Both the position numbers and the translations under genes were made by a program. The notes under the pieces are model-generated. The model was not told the DNA's origin and did no database searches. It worked only from the letters and a program-made list of their open reading frames with translations. A stretch of DNA of 64,000 bases from assembly GCA_016195085.1 (NCBI GenBank), contig JACQAG010000026.1, positions 62,001 to 126,000 on the forward strand, in the 5' to 3' direction. This document shows positions 51,870-60,402 of this stretch, in pieces. The stretch is from Pseudomonadota bacterium (GTDB lineage: Bacteria; Pseudomonadota; Alphaproteobacteria; SHVZ01). The stretch's first letter is position 1, and every line of letters begins with the position of its first letter.

Positions 51870-52153
51870 GGCGCTTTGGTCGCTAGCTCAGGCGGCGCCG
51901 GCTCGCCCATGCGATAGACCCGGAGAATGCGGTGGGTGACCGTATCGCGGGCGACGTTGAACCAGCGCCGGCACCCTTGCACATGGCACCAGCGCTCGAG
52001 CTGCAAACCCTTCGGGTTCTTGCGCATGAAGAGGTAGTCGGCCCATTCCGCGTCGGCGACGCTGGGATCGGGCCGGTGGATATGCGCCTCGCCGCCGCAG
52101 CGGAACTCCGACTCCGCCCGCTCGCCGCACCAGGGGCAGGAGATCAGCAGCAT
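51866..52153 (-). CDS. soxD: Sarcosine oxidase delta subunit
   Basis: The 95-residue zinc-binding subunit has CPWCGERAESEFRCGGEAHI, with its CxxC and third Cys, and ERWCHVQGCRRWFNVARDT, the second metal-ligand cluster. This is the normal length and signature. The ATG at 52153 lies 13 bases after soxB and the 3' end overlaps the soxA start (ATGA). Confidence 0.94.
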   Translation of the reverse strand: MLLISCPWCGERAESEFRCGGEAHIHRPDPSVADAEWADYLFMRKNPKGLQLERWCHVQGCRRWFNVARDTVTHRILRVYRMGEPAPPELATKAP

Positions 52154-52166
52154 CGTGCCGGATCCA

Positions 52167-53426
52167 TCAATGCGCCACCGCTGCGGCGCCATGCTCGTCG
52201 ATGAGCTGGCCCGACGTGAAGCGTGAGAGAGCAAAGGGTTCGTTGAGCTTGTGCGGGCGATCCTGGGCGATGGTGTGGGCGAGCACCCAGCCGGAGCCCG
52301 GCGTCGCCTTGAAGCCCCCGGTGCCCCAGCCGCAATTGAGGTAGAGGCCGTCGATCGGCGTCTTCGAGATGATTGGGCTCGCATCGGGGCAAATGTCGAC
52401 GATGCCGCCCCAGCTCCGCATCAGCTTCAGGCGCGAGAAGATCGGAAACAGCTCGATCGCGGCGGCGACCGAGTCTTCGATGATGGGAATGCTGCCGCGC
52501 TGGGCGTAGCTGTTGAAGCTGTCGATGCCGGCGCCCAGCACCAGCTCGCCCTTGTCGGATTGGCTCACATAGACGTGCACCGTCCCCGACATGACGACCG
52601 TATCGAGGATCGGCTTGATCGGCTCGGAGACGAAGGCCTGCAGGGGATGGCTCTCGATCGGCAGCCGGAGTCCCGCCATTGCGGCCAGCACGCTCGAATG
52701 CCCGGCCGTAACCAGGGCGATCTTGGGAGCCTTGATGAGCCCCCGCGAGGTCTCGACGCCGACGACCTTGGCGCCGTCGCGCAGGATGCCGGTCACTTCG
52801 CAGTTCTGGATGATGTCGACGCCGCGCGCGTCGGCACCGCGGGCATAGCCCCAGGCAACCGCGTCGTGGCGGGCGACACCGCCCCTGGGCTGCAGCCCCG
52901 CGCCCAGCACCGGATAGCGCACGTCTTGCGCGCAGTTGAGGATGGGGCAGAACTCCTTGAGTTGGCGCAGGTTCAGGAGCTCGGCATCGATGCCGTTCAG
53001 CTTGTTGGCATGGGCGCGGCGCGACAGCTCGTGCAGGTCGTGCTGGCTGTGCGCCAGCGCCAGCAAGCCGCGTTGGCTGAACATCACGTTGAAGTTCAGA
53101 TCGTCGGTAAGCCGCTCCCAGAGCTTGAGCGAATGCTCGTAGAGAAAGGCGCTCTCGTCCCAGAGATAGTTCGAGCGCACCACGGTGGTGTTGCGTCCGG
53201 TGTTGCCGCCGCCGATCCAGCCCTTCTCCAGCACCGCCACGTCGGTGATGCCGTGCTCCTTGGCGAGGTAGTAGGCCGTGGCCAGGCCATGGCCGCCGCC
53301 GCCGACGATGATCGCCTTGTATTCGGGCTTCGGCTCCGGGCTGCGCCAGGCCTCCTGCCAGCCCTCGCCGAAGCCCAAGGCATTCCGAGCGAGGCTGAGG
53401 ATCGAATAGCGGGATTTGAGGGACAC
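52167..53426 (-). CDS. soxB: Sarcosine oxidase beta subunit
   Basis: The 419-residue catalytic flavoprotein subunit has an FAD-binding loop [15 protein letters not shown] (42-56), [20 protein letters not shown] and the [14 protein letters not shown] segment. His187 in the last is the likely site of covalent FMN attachment, as in the Corynebacterium beta subunit. The C-terminal [19 protein letters not shown] is typical. The start is GTG with a weak ribosome site. First gene of soxBDAG; an inverted-repeat element lies in its upstream region. Confidence 0.95.
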   Translation of the reverse strand: MSLKSRYSILSLARNALGFGEGWQEAWRSPEPKPEYKAIIVGGGGHGLATAYYLAKEHGITDVAVLEKGWIGGGNTGRNTTVVRSNYLWDESAFLYEHSLKLWERLTDDLNFNVMFSQRGLLALAHSQHDLHELSRRAHANKLNGIDAELLNLRQLKEFCPILNCAQDVRYPVLGAGLQPRGGVARHDAVAWGYARGADARGVDIIQNCEVTGILRDGAKVVGVETSRGLIKAPKIALVTAGHSSVLAAMAGLRLPIESHPLQAFVSEPIKPILDTVVMSGTVHVYVSQSDKGELVLGAGIDSFNSYAQRGSIPIIEDSVAAAIELFPIFSRLKLMRSWGGIVDICPDASPIISKTPIDGLYLNCGWGTGGFKATPGSGWVLAHTIAQDRPHKLNEPFALSRFTSGQLIDEHGAAAVAH

Positions 53427-53461
53427 GAGCGACGTTCTGAGTAGTCTCTACTTGGGCGGGT

Positions 53462-53574
53462 GCTTCCCCTCACTCCGGCCCTCTCCCCATGGGAGAGGGG
53501 GCATGAAGCGCAGGCGATCGTAACCTCTCCCGTGGGGAGAGGTCGCGAGCGGCAGCGAGCGGGTGAGGGGAAGC
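53462..53574. repeat. Intergenic palindromic repeat element, ~113 bp
   Basis: Perfect 12-bp outer arms (GCTTCCCCTCAC / GTGAGGGGAAGC) enclose two inner hairpins, CCCTCTCCC-CAT-GGGAGAGGG (53479-53499) and CCTCTCCC-GTG-GGGAGAGG (53524-53542). The architecture and the CTCTCCC/GGGGAG core resemble the dispersed REP/MITE-like elements common between genes in alphaproteobacterial genomes. It lies between the aminotransferase 3' end and soxB. Confidence 0.85.
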
Positions 53575-53598
53575 CTATCCATCAGTACGGTGTCTTAG

Positions 53599-54990
53599 CT
53601 ACGCTACCGACCTGAGCTTCTCGGCGTCCACCATCGCCGCGGTGTCGTCGAGGGCACGGCCGAAGCGGGCCAGCATCTCGTCGATCTCCGCCTCGGTGAT
53701 GACCAAGGGTGGGGTGAAGGCGATGTTGTCGACCATCGCTCTGACGATGAGCCCATGGGCTTCGCAGCGCTTGGCGAGATAGCTGCCCACACCCTTCTTC
53801 GGATCGAAGCCATCCTTCGTCCGCTTGTCCTTGACCAGCTCGATGGCGGCGACGAGGCCGACGCCGCGCACCTCGCCCACCAGCGGGTGGTCGGCGAACT
53901 TGCGCAGTCCCTGCTGCATCTTGGGCGCGATCCGGCGCACGTGATCGATGATGTTTCGCTCCTCATAGATCTTCAGCGTCTCCAGGCCGACCGCGGCGGC
54001 GACGGGATGGCCGGAATAGGTGTAGCCATGGGCGAAGACGCCGATCTTGTCGGAGTTCCGCTTGAGCGCATCGTAGACCCGCTCGTCGATCATGACCGCC
54101 GACATCGGCAGGTAGGAGGCGGTCAGCGCCTTCGCCAAGGTGATCATGTTCGGCTTCAGCGCGTAGGTCTGGCTGCCGAACATGTTGCCGGTGCGCCCGA
54201 AGCCGCAGATGACCTCATCCGCGATGAACAGAAGATCGTACTTCTCGATCACCTTCTGGATCTTCTCGAAATAAGTCGCAGGCGGCGTGATCACCCCGCC
54301 GGCACCCATCACCGGCTCGGCGATGAAGGCGGCGCAGGTGTCCGGGCCCTCGGCCAGGATCAGCTTCTCCAGATTCTCCGCCATGCGGGTGGCGAAGGCC
54401 TCCTCGCTTTCGCCCGGCTGGCCGTAGCGATAGTGGTGCGGGCAATCCGTGTGAATGATGTTGGCGATCGGCAGGTCGAAGTCGCGGTGGTTGTTGGGCA
54501 GTCCCGTCAGGCTCGCCGAGGCGACGGTGACACCGTGATAACCGCGGAGCCGGCTGATGATCTTCTTCTTCTTATGCCGGCCGAGCGCGTTGTTGAAGTA
54601 CCAGACCATCTTGACGACGGTGTCGTTGGCTTCCGAGCCGGAATTGGCGAAGAACACCTTCGACATCGGCACCGGCGCCATCGACAAGAGCTTCTCGGCG
54701 AGATCGATCGAGACGTCGTGCTGCTTGTGCGCGAAGGAGTGGTAGTAGGGGAGCTTCTGCAGCTGCTTGTAGGCGGCGTCGGCCAGGCGCTTCTCGCTGA
54801 AGCCGAGCGAGGCGCACCACAGCCCGGCCATCGCCTCGATATACTCCTTGCCGGCGTCGTCATAGACCTTGACGCCATTGCCCCGGGTGATGATCAGCGG
54901 TCCTTCCTGCTCATGCTTGAGGAGGTTGGTGTAGGGATGCAGATATGTCGCGATATCGCGCGCGGCGGGCGAGTTTGGACGCACGGTCAT
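53599..54990 (-). CDS. Class III (omega) aminotransferase
   Basis: The 463-residue PLP enzyme has the class III layout: AGLWCASLGFSE (56-67), SGSEANDTVVKMVWYFNN (117-134), RGYHGVTVASASLTG (149-163), the cofactor Asp258 in LLFIADEVICGFGRTG, and the PLP-binding Lys287 in ITLAKALTASYLP. It resembles the pyruvate-dependent omega-aminotransferases that act on taurine, beta-alanine, putrescine or aromatic amines. Substrate not assignable. It lies just upstream of the sox operon on the same strand, separated by the palindromic element. Confidence 0.93.
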   Translation of the reverse strand: MTVRPNSPAARDIATYLHPYTNLLKHEQEGPLIITRGNGVKVYDDAGKEYIEAMAGLWCASLGFSEKRLADAAYKQLQKLPYYHSFAHKQHDVSIDLAEKLLSMAPVPMSKVFFANSGSEANDTVVKMVWYFNNALGRHKKKKIISRLRGYHGVTVASASLTGLPNNHRDFDLPIANIIHTDCPHHYRYGQPGESEEAFATRMAENLEKLILAEGPDTCAAFIAEPVMGAGGVITPPATYFEKIQKVIEKYDLLFIADEVICGFGRTGNMFGSQTYALKPNMITLAKALTASYLPMSAVMIDERVYDALKRNSDKIGVFAHGYTYSGHPVAAAVGLETLKIYEERNIIDHVRRIAPKMQQGLRKFADHPLVGEVRGVGLVAAIELVKDKRTKDGFDPKKGVGSYLAKRCEAHGLIVRAMVDNIAFTPPLVITEAEIDEMLARFGRALDDTAAMVDAEKLRSVA

Positions 54991-55067
54991 GGGGAACTCC
55001 GGGGAATGGATCTGGGCGCCAGCATAAGGGGCCCGGCTGCCGGTTGAAAGGGGTCGAACACCGGCGT

Positions 55068-56318
55068 TCAGGCGTATCGCCGCTTGGCTTCGAGGGCAAG
55101 GCCGAGGCCGATCGCCCCGAAGCGGTCGCCCTCCACCACCTCGGCCCCCGGCACCCGCGCCTCGATCGCCTGGCGTACCGTCGGAACCAAGGTCGATCCG
55201 CCGGTGAGGAAGAGACGCTCGACCCGCCCGGCCGGGACGCCCGCCTGGGCGAGGCAGTCGTCGATCGCCCGGGCGATCTGGCGGGTCGGCTCGGCGATCG
55301 CGTACTCCAGTATCCCGCGATCGACCGGGACGCCGAGAGCGGGCTCGAGGAGGTCCATGTCGATCCGGGTCTCTGGATCATGCGACAGCTCGATCTTCGC
55401 TTCTTCCGCCGCAAAAGCGAGGGCGTGGCCCAGGCGTTCGCGCAGCACGCGCAGCAGGCGTTCGAACAGGTGGGGCTCCGTCGCCTGCGCCCGCAAATCG
55501 CGGACTGCCGCCAGTATGTCGGCCCGGTAGAGGAAATTGATCTTGGCCCAGGTGGCGAGGTCGTGGAACAGGAAGACCGGTGCGGGCAATCCCGTTCGCG
55601 CCATCGGCGAGCCGTAGCCGAGCGCCGGCATGATCGCCTCCAGGCTCAAGAGCCGGTCGAAATCCGTGCCGCCGACGCGCACGCCGTGATTGGCGAGCAC
55701 GTCATCGGCCCGCTCGGCCCGGCGGCTCCGATCCGGCCCGAGCCGCACCAAGGAGAAGTCCGAGGTGCCGCCGCCGATATCGGCGATGAGCGCCAATACC
55801 TCGCGCTCGAGGTTCTGCTCGTAGTGCAGTGCGGCGCCGATCGGCTCGAGCTGGAACGACACGTGGCGGAAGCCCGACGCATGGGCGATCTCCGCCAGGG
55901 TCGCCTCGGCCCGCCGGTCGGCGGCGGCATCGCCATCGACGAAGTGGACCGGCCGCCCATGCACGACCGCCTCCAGCGGCCGGCCCGCGGCCGCTTCGGC
56001 TTGCGCCTTGAGATGGGATACGACCAGGCCGATGACCTCGGTGAACTTGACCCGACGGCGGCGGAGCTGGGTTTCCTCTTTGATGAGCTCGGTGCCGAGC
56101 ACGGATTTGAGCGATCGCAGCAGCCTGCCTTCGAGGCCGTCGGCATAGGACGCGATCGCCTTTCGGCCATAGTCGGGCGCACGCCCCTCGAAATGGAAGA
56201 AGATGGCGGTCGGCAGCGTCGTCTCCGTGCCTTCGAGCGGCGCCAGCCGGACGCCGTTTCCGTGGCCAAGACCGATGGTGGAATTGGAGGTGCCGAAATC
56301 GAGGCCGCAATAGCTCAT
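55068..56318 (-). CDS. Hsp70-family protein (YegD-like)
   Basis: The 416-residue protein is an actin/Hsp70-fold ATPase without the DnaK substrate-binding domain. CGLDFGTSNSTIGL is the phosphate-1 loop, VLALIADIGGGTSDFSLVRL the phosphate-2 loop, and LFLTGGSTLVPTVRQAIEARV the adenosine motif. Length and the VVHGRPVHFVDGD region match the YegD group of stand-alone Hsp70 relatives, whose role is unclear. It is the first minus-strand gene left of the 331-base divergent region before the second ABC operon. Confidence 0.9.
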   Translation of the reverse strand: MSYCGLDFGTSNSTIGLGHGNGVRLAPLEGTETTLPTAIFFHFEGRAPDYGRKAIASYADGLEGRLLRSLKSVLGTELIKEETQLRRRRVKFTEVIGLVVSHLKAQAEAAAGRPLEAVVHGRPVHFVDGDAAADRRAEATLAEIAHASGFRHVSFQLEPIGAALHYEQNLEREVLALIADIGGGTSDFSLVRLGPDRSRRAERADDVLANHGVRVGGTDFDRLLSLEAIMPALGYGSPMARTGLPAPVFLFHDLATWAKINFLYRADILAAVRDLRAQATEPHLFERLLRVLRERLGHALAFAAEEAKIELSHDPETRIDMDLLEPALGVPVDRGILEYAIAEPTRQIARAIDDCLAQAGVPAGRVERLFLTGGSTLVPTVRQAIEARVPGAEVVEGDRFGAIGLGLALEAKRRYA

Positions 56319-56649
56319 GGGTGCGTGATCTCATTCGTGGGCGGGCCGTGGAAGCTGCAGCGACACGGATGCATTTGCTAGCTGTCAAATAAATCTGCTA
56401 GCATCGCCTCGTCGGCAGGATGACTGCCGTTCGAGCCTCCCATCACCGATGATCTCTGGTTCCGCCGCTCAAGCGCGCGTGATCGTTTGGGCGACTGCCG
56501 TCCACGGCGAGCCAATTGACTGATGGCCGGGGGCGGTCTATCAACCGAACACCGAAGACGGGCGGGTTAACCGCCTTGGTGCCGCAGGGAAACCATAGGT
56601 CCCGCACGGCCGAGACCGGCTTGGCCAGAGCGGGAAGGGGAGACGGTTG
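56319..56649. promoter_or_regulatory. Divergent regulatory region before the second ABC operon
   Basis: No gene is visible. A promoter candidate for the rightward operon is TTGCTA (56375-56380), 18-base spacer, TAGCAT (56399-56404), with a start near 56411 and a leader of about 240 bases. Two GCTAGC palindromes (56377-56382 and 56397-56402) lie exactly 20 bp apart over the promoter, and ATTTG-N8-CAAAT (56373-56390) overlaps the -35. A hairpin CGGCAG-GATGA-CTGCCG (56413-56429) falls at the transcript start, and GACTGCCGT recurs at 56493. Confidence 0.55.
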
Positions 56650-58236
56650 ATGAAATCCTACGCGCTCGCCGCGAGCCTCGCTTTGTCCGTGGTTGCGACT
56701 TCCGCCGACGCCAAGACTCTCCGCTATTCCACCAATGCGGATCTCCTGGGCCTAGACCCGGCGATCAACAATGAGGGCCCGTCCAATGCGATGAAGGGCA
56801 ACCTCTATTCGAGCCTGGTTCATCGCAATTTCGATCTGAGCCTGTCGCCGGACCTGGCGACCGAATGGTCACAGCTCAATCCAGAGACCCTGCGGTTGAA
56901 GCTCAGGCCCAATGTCAAATTTCACGACGGCTCGCCCGTAACGGCCGATGACGTGATCTTCTCCCTCGCCCGCTTCAAGGCCGAGCAGTCGGAGATGAAG
57001 AGCTACGTCGCCACGGTCAAGGAGATCCGCAAGATCGACGATCTCGCCATTGAGTTGGTGACTGAAGGTCCCGATCCGGTGCTCCTCCAGCAGCTGCCAT
57101 CGTTCTACATCATGCCGAAGGCGTGGTCGGAGAAAAACAATACCACCCAAGTGGTGCGCGGCACCTCAGCCCCGACCTTCATCAACTTCAATGAGAACGG
57201 CAGCGGCCCCTACAAGCTGGTCGAGCGCGTCGCCGACAACCGCACCGTCCTGGTCGTCAACGAGAACTGGTGGGGCGGCGCCGCCAAGCGCGGCAATGTC
57301 GACCGCGCCGAGTTCCGCCCCATTGCCAACGCCGCCACCCGGGTCGCCGCGCTGCTCTCGGGCGAGATCGATCTGATGTATCCCGTCCCCTCTCAGGATA
57401 TCCAGCGCATCAACCAGACGCCCGGCGCCAAGGTGCTGGAAGGCCCGGAGCTGAGGACCGTTTTCTTCGGCTTCGACCAGTTCCGCGACGAGCTCCTGGA
57501 CATGAAGGGAACGGGCAAGAACCCGTTCAAGGACAAGCGGGTGCGCGAGGCCTTCTACAAGGCGATCGACATCCAGGCGATCTATCGGGTGGTCATGCGC
57601 AACGGCTCCCGGCCGACGGGCTCGATGGTGGCGCCTGGGGTTCAGGGATTTTCCGCCGAGGTCGACAAGCGTCCGCCCTTCGATCTCGAGGCCTCGAAGA
57701 AGCTCCTGGCCGAAGCCGGCTACCCCAGCGGTTTCCCGGTGCAGCTCGATTGCCCCAATGACCGCTATACCAATGACGAGGCGATCTGCCAGGCGGCCGT
57801 GCCGATGCTGGCACGGGCCGGCATCACCGTGAAGCTGAACGCCCAGACCCGCAGCCTGCATTTCGACAAGATCGGCGAGAAGGACGGATTCAACACCAGC
57901 TTCTACATGCTGGGTTGGACACCGGGCACCTTCGATGTGCACAACGCCCTCGTCAATCTCATGACCCGGAGCAAGTATCCGGCGTGGGGCATCAACAACG
58001 ATGGGCGGTATTCGAATCCTCGGGTCGAGGAGCTGACGCTCAAGGCAGAGACCGAGATGGATCCGAAGAAGCGCCTCGCCGAGCTCGAAGAGGCGCAGAT
58101 GATCCACAAGAACGACTACGGCCATATTCCCCTCCACCAGCAGACTCTGGCCTGGGGCGTGCGGGACACCATTGCCGACAACGTCAAGCCGCGGCCACAG
58201 AACGACGTCGACCTGACTCAGATCTCCATGAAGTAG
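56650..58236 (+). CDS. Periplasmic solute-binding protein, peptide/nickel ABC family
   Basis: The 528-residue family-5 binding protein has a short Sec signal (YALAASLALSVVATSADA, cleavage before KTLRY). Its mature start LRYSTNADLLGLDPAINNEG and the LRLKLRPNVKFHDGSPVTADDVIFSLARF stretch, shared with DppA-type proteins, are diagnostic. ATG 56650 has GGGGAGA seven bases upstream. A strong terminator-like hairpin follows the stop, before the permease genes. The operon continues with two permeases, two ATPases, a sugar-type kinase and an amidase. Ligand unknown. Confidence 0.93.
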   Translation: MKSYALAASLALSVVATSADAKTLRYSTNADLLGLDPAINNEGPSNAMKGNLYSSLVHRNFDLSLSPDLATEWSQLNPETLRLKLRPNVKFHDGSPVTADDVIFSLARFKAEQSEMKSYVATVKEIRKIDDLAIELVTEGPDPVLLQQLPSFYIMPKAWSEKNNTTQVVRGTSAPTFINFNENGSGPYKLVERVADNRTVLVVNENWWGGAAKRGNVDRAEFRPIANAATRVAALLSGEIDLMYPVPSQDIQRINQTPGAKVLEGPELRTVFFGFDQFRDELLDMKGTGKNPFKDKRVREAFYKAIDIQAIYRVVMRNGSRPTGSMVAPGVQGFSAEVDKRPPFDLEASKKLLAEAGYPSGFPVQLDCPNDRYTNDEAICQAAVPMLARAGITVKLNAQTRSLHFDKIGEKDGFNTSFYMLGWTPGTFDVHNALVNLMTRSKYPAWGINNDGRYSNPRVEELTLKAETEMDPKKRLAELEEAQMIHKNDYGHIPLHQQTLAWGVRDTIADNVKPRPQNDVDLTQISMK

Positions 58237-58270
58237 GTGCTGGCTGCGGTTGAGCCTCGCCTCATGCGCG

Positions 58271-58312
58271 GTCACGGCCCGGACCCTGCTGTTTCGGGCC
58301 GTGACTATTTTG
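58271..58312 (+). terminator. Terminator-like hairpin between binding-protein and permease genes
   Basis: GTCACGGCCCG (58271-58281) and CGGGCCGTGAC (58295-58305) form an 11-bp perfect stem with a 13-base loop, followed by TATTTTGT. This is the best intrinsic-terminator-like structure in the window. Because the permease gene begins 20 bases later on the same strand, it probably acts as an attenuator that raises binding protein over channel. Confidence 0.75.
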
Positions 58313-58331
58313 TCCGGGTGAGGGTTTACTG

Positions 58332-59315
58332 ATGCTCGCCTTCATCATCCGCCGGCTGCTGCAGTCGACCTTGGTGATGCTGGCGGTGGCGTTCGTCGCC
58401 TTCGCGCTCTTTACCTACATGGGCGATCCGGTGAACAGCATGGTCGCCCCGGATGCGACCCTCGAGGAGCGTCAGCGGCTGCGTCATCTGCTCGGGCTCG
58501 ACCAGCCCTTCTACGTGCAGTTCCTGGTCTTCCTCGGCAACGAGCTCACCGGCAATTTCGGCAATTCCTTCCGCATCGGCGCTCCCGTCGCCTCGATCAT
58601 CGCCGAGCGCCTGCCGGCGACCCTCGAGCTGGTGTTCGTGGCGGCCATGTTCGCGCTCTTCGTCGGCGTGCCATGCGGCGTCTACACCGGCTTGCATCGC
58701 CATGGCGCGGTGAGCCGGGTCATGCTGACCCTGTCGCTGGTCGGCGTCTCGCTGCCGACCTTCCTCATCGGGATCTTGCTCATCCTCTTCTTCTCCGTGT
58801 TCCTGGGCTGGTTGCCCTCCTTCGGACGGGGACAGGTGGTGTCTCTCGGCTGGTGGAGCACGGGCTTCCTCACCAAGAGCGGGCTCAGATCGCTGATCCT
58901 GCCCAGCATCACCCTCGGTCTGTTCCAGACGACCTTGTTCATGCGGCTGGTGCGCGCCGAGATGCTGGAGGTGCTGCGAACGGACTACATCAAGTTCGCG
59001 CGCGCCCGCGGCCTCTCCGACCGGGCGGTGAATTTCGGCCACGCGCTCAAGAACACGCTGGTGCCGGTCATCACCATCGCCGGCCTGCAGATCGGCGGCC
59101 TCATCGCCTTCGCCATCATCACCGAGACGGTGTTCCAGTGGCCGGGCATGGGCCTCTTGTTCATTAGCGCGATCCAGTTCGTCGACGTGCCGGTGATGAG
59201 CAGCTACCTGGTGCTGGTCGCGCTGTTCTTCGTCATCATCAATCTCGTCGTCGATCTCCTATATTACGTCGTCGATCCGCGCCTGCGCATCGACCGCCCG
59301 GCGACGGCGCATTGA
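58332..59315 (+). CDS. ABC permease, DppB/OppB family
   Basis: The 327-residue subunit begins with the DppB-type helix MLAFIIRRLLQSTLVMLAVA, has LGLDQPFYVQFLVFLGNELTG in the periplasmic loop (the family 'LGLD-P-y-q-y' motif), and the EAA loop DYIKFARARGLSDRAVNFG. It forms the translocation channel with the DppC-like partner. GAGGG lies eight bases upstream of the ATG. A dispersed palindromic repeat separates it from the next permease gene. Confidence 0.95.
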   Translation: MLAFIIRRLLQSTLVMLAVAFVAFALFTYMGDPVNSMVAPDATLEERQRLRHLLGLDQPFYVQFLVFLGNELTGNFGNSFRIGAPVASIIAERLPATLELVFVAAMFALFVGVPCGVYTGLHRHGAVSRVMLTLSLVGVSLPTFLIGILLILFFSVFLGWLPSFGRGQVVSLGWWSTGFLTKSGLRSLILPSITLGLFQTTLFMRLVRAEMLEVLRTDYIKFARARGLSDRAVNFGHALKNTLVPVITIAGLQIGGLIAFAIITETVFQWPGMGLLFISAIQFVDVPVMSSYLVLVALFFVIINLVVDLLYYVVDPRLRIDRPATAH

Positions 59316-59347
59316 TGGCTGCGAAGCACCACCGTCGATCTCTCCTT

Positions 59348-59434
59348 CGTCATGCCCGGACTCGTTCCGGGCATCCACGTCTTCCTCTCTGTAGCGAAGC
59401 CGCGTGGATGGCCGGGTCAAGCCCGGCCATGACG
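59348..59434. repeat. Palindromic repeat element inside the ABC operon, ~87 bp
   Basis: Outer arms CGTCATG (59348-59354) and CATGACG (59428-59434) enclose CATCCACG (59372-59379) / CGTGGATG (59403-59410) and GC-rich CCCGG/CCGGG hairpins. The core ATGGCCGGGTCAAGCCCGGCCATGACG is characteristic of short dispersed elements in many alphaproteobacteria (written here in two parts: ATGGCCGGGTCAAG and CCCGGCCATGACG). It lies between the two permease genes and is probably transcribed as an mRNA stem-loop. Confidence 0.85.
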
Positions 59435-59463
59435 ATTGAAGAGACGCTAAAGTAGCCGACGCG

Positions 59464-60402
59464 ATGACCGGTCTCGCAGCGCACCGAATTCGCGACGGGC
59501 TGGGTCGGTTCCTCGACTCGGACTTCATCTACAGCTTCCGGCGCTCGCCCGCGGTCGTCGTGGCCTTCGCCGTCACCGTCGTCTTCATGCTGAGCGCGTT
59601 GTTCGCGCCCTGGATCGTGCCGCACAATACCTACGAGGTGATGACCCTCAATCTCTCCGATGCGTTTTTGCCGCCGTCATGGATCGAGGGCGGCAAGTTT
59701 GCCTATCTCTTCGGCACCGACGATCAGGGCCGGGACGTATTCTCCACGATCATCCTCGGCATGCGCGTCTCCTTGCTCGTGGGTTTCCTCGCGGTGCTGT
59801 TCGCCATGACGCTCGGCATCAGCCTCGGCCTCATCGCCGGTTATGTCGGCGGCACCTTGGATGCCGTCATCATGCGCGTGGCCGACGTGCAGCTGAGCTT
59901 CCCGGCGATCCTGATCGTGCTCCTGATCGACGGCGTGGCGCGGGGCTTGTTGCCGCGCGACATGCACGACCGGGTCGTCGTCTATGTGATCGTGCTGGCC
60001 ATCGGCTTGACCGGCTGGGTGCAGTTCGCCCGCACCGTGCGCGGCTCGACGCTGGTGGAAAAGAACAAGGAATATGTCCAGTCCGCGCGTCTCATCGGCC
60101 TGCATCCCGGGCTCATCCTGTTCCGCCACGTGCTGCCCAACGTCATGGGACCGGTGCTGGTGATCGCCACCCTCAATCTGGCGCTGGCCATCCTCCAGGA
60201 ATCGACGTTGAGCTTCCTCGGCGTCGGCGTGCCGCCGACCGAGCCCTCCCTCGGCACGCTGATCAGCGTCGGCAACAACTTCCTGTTCTCGGGCGAGTGG
60301 TGGATGGCGATCTTCCCCGGGGTGTTCCTGGTGGTGCTCGTGCTCTCGGTCAACTTTTTGGGCGATTGGCTGCGTGACGCCCTCAACCCGAAGCTCCGCT
60401 GA
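59464..60402 (+). CDS. ABC permease, DppC/OppC family
   Basis: The 312-residue subunit has the DppC hallmarks: an N-terminal helix (VVAFAVTVVFMLSALFAPWI), the periplasmic LFGTDDQGRDVFSTIILGMR motif, and the EAA loop SARLIGLHPGLILFRHVLPN. ESTLSFLGVGVPPTEPSLG near residue 250 is also family-typical. The stop overlaps the ATPase start by one base (TGATG). Confidence 0.95.
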   Translation: MTGLAAHRIRDGLGRFLDSDFIYSFRRSPAVVVAFAVTVVFMLSALFAPWIVPHNTYEVMTLNLSDAFLPPSWIEGGKFAYLFGTDDQGRDVFSTIILGMRVSLLVGFLAVLFAMTLGISLGLIAGYVGGTLDAVIMRVADVQLSFPAILIVLLIDGVARGLLPRDMHDRVVVYVIVLAIGLTGWVQFARTVRGSTLVEKNKEYVQSARLIGLHPGLILFRHVLPNVMGPVLVIATLNLALAILQESTLSFLGVGVPPTEPSLGTLISVGNNFLFSGEWWMAIFPGVFLVVLVLSVNFLGDWLRDALNPKLR

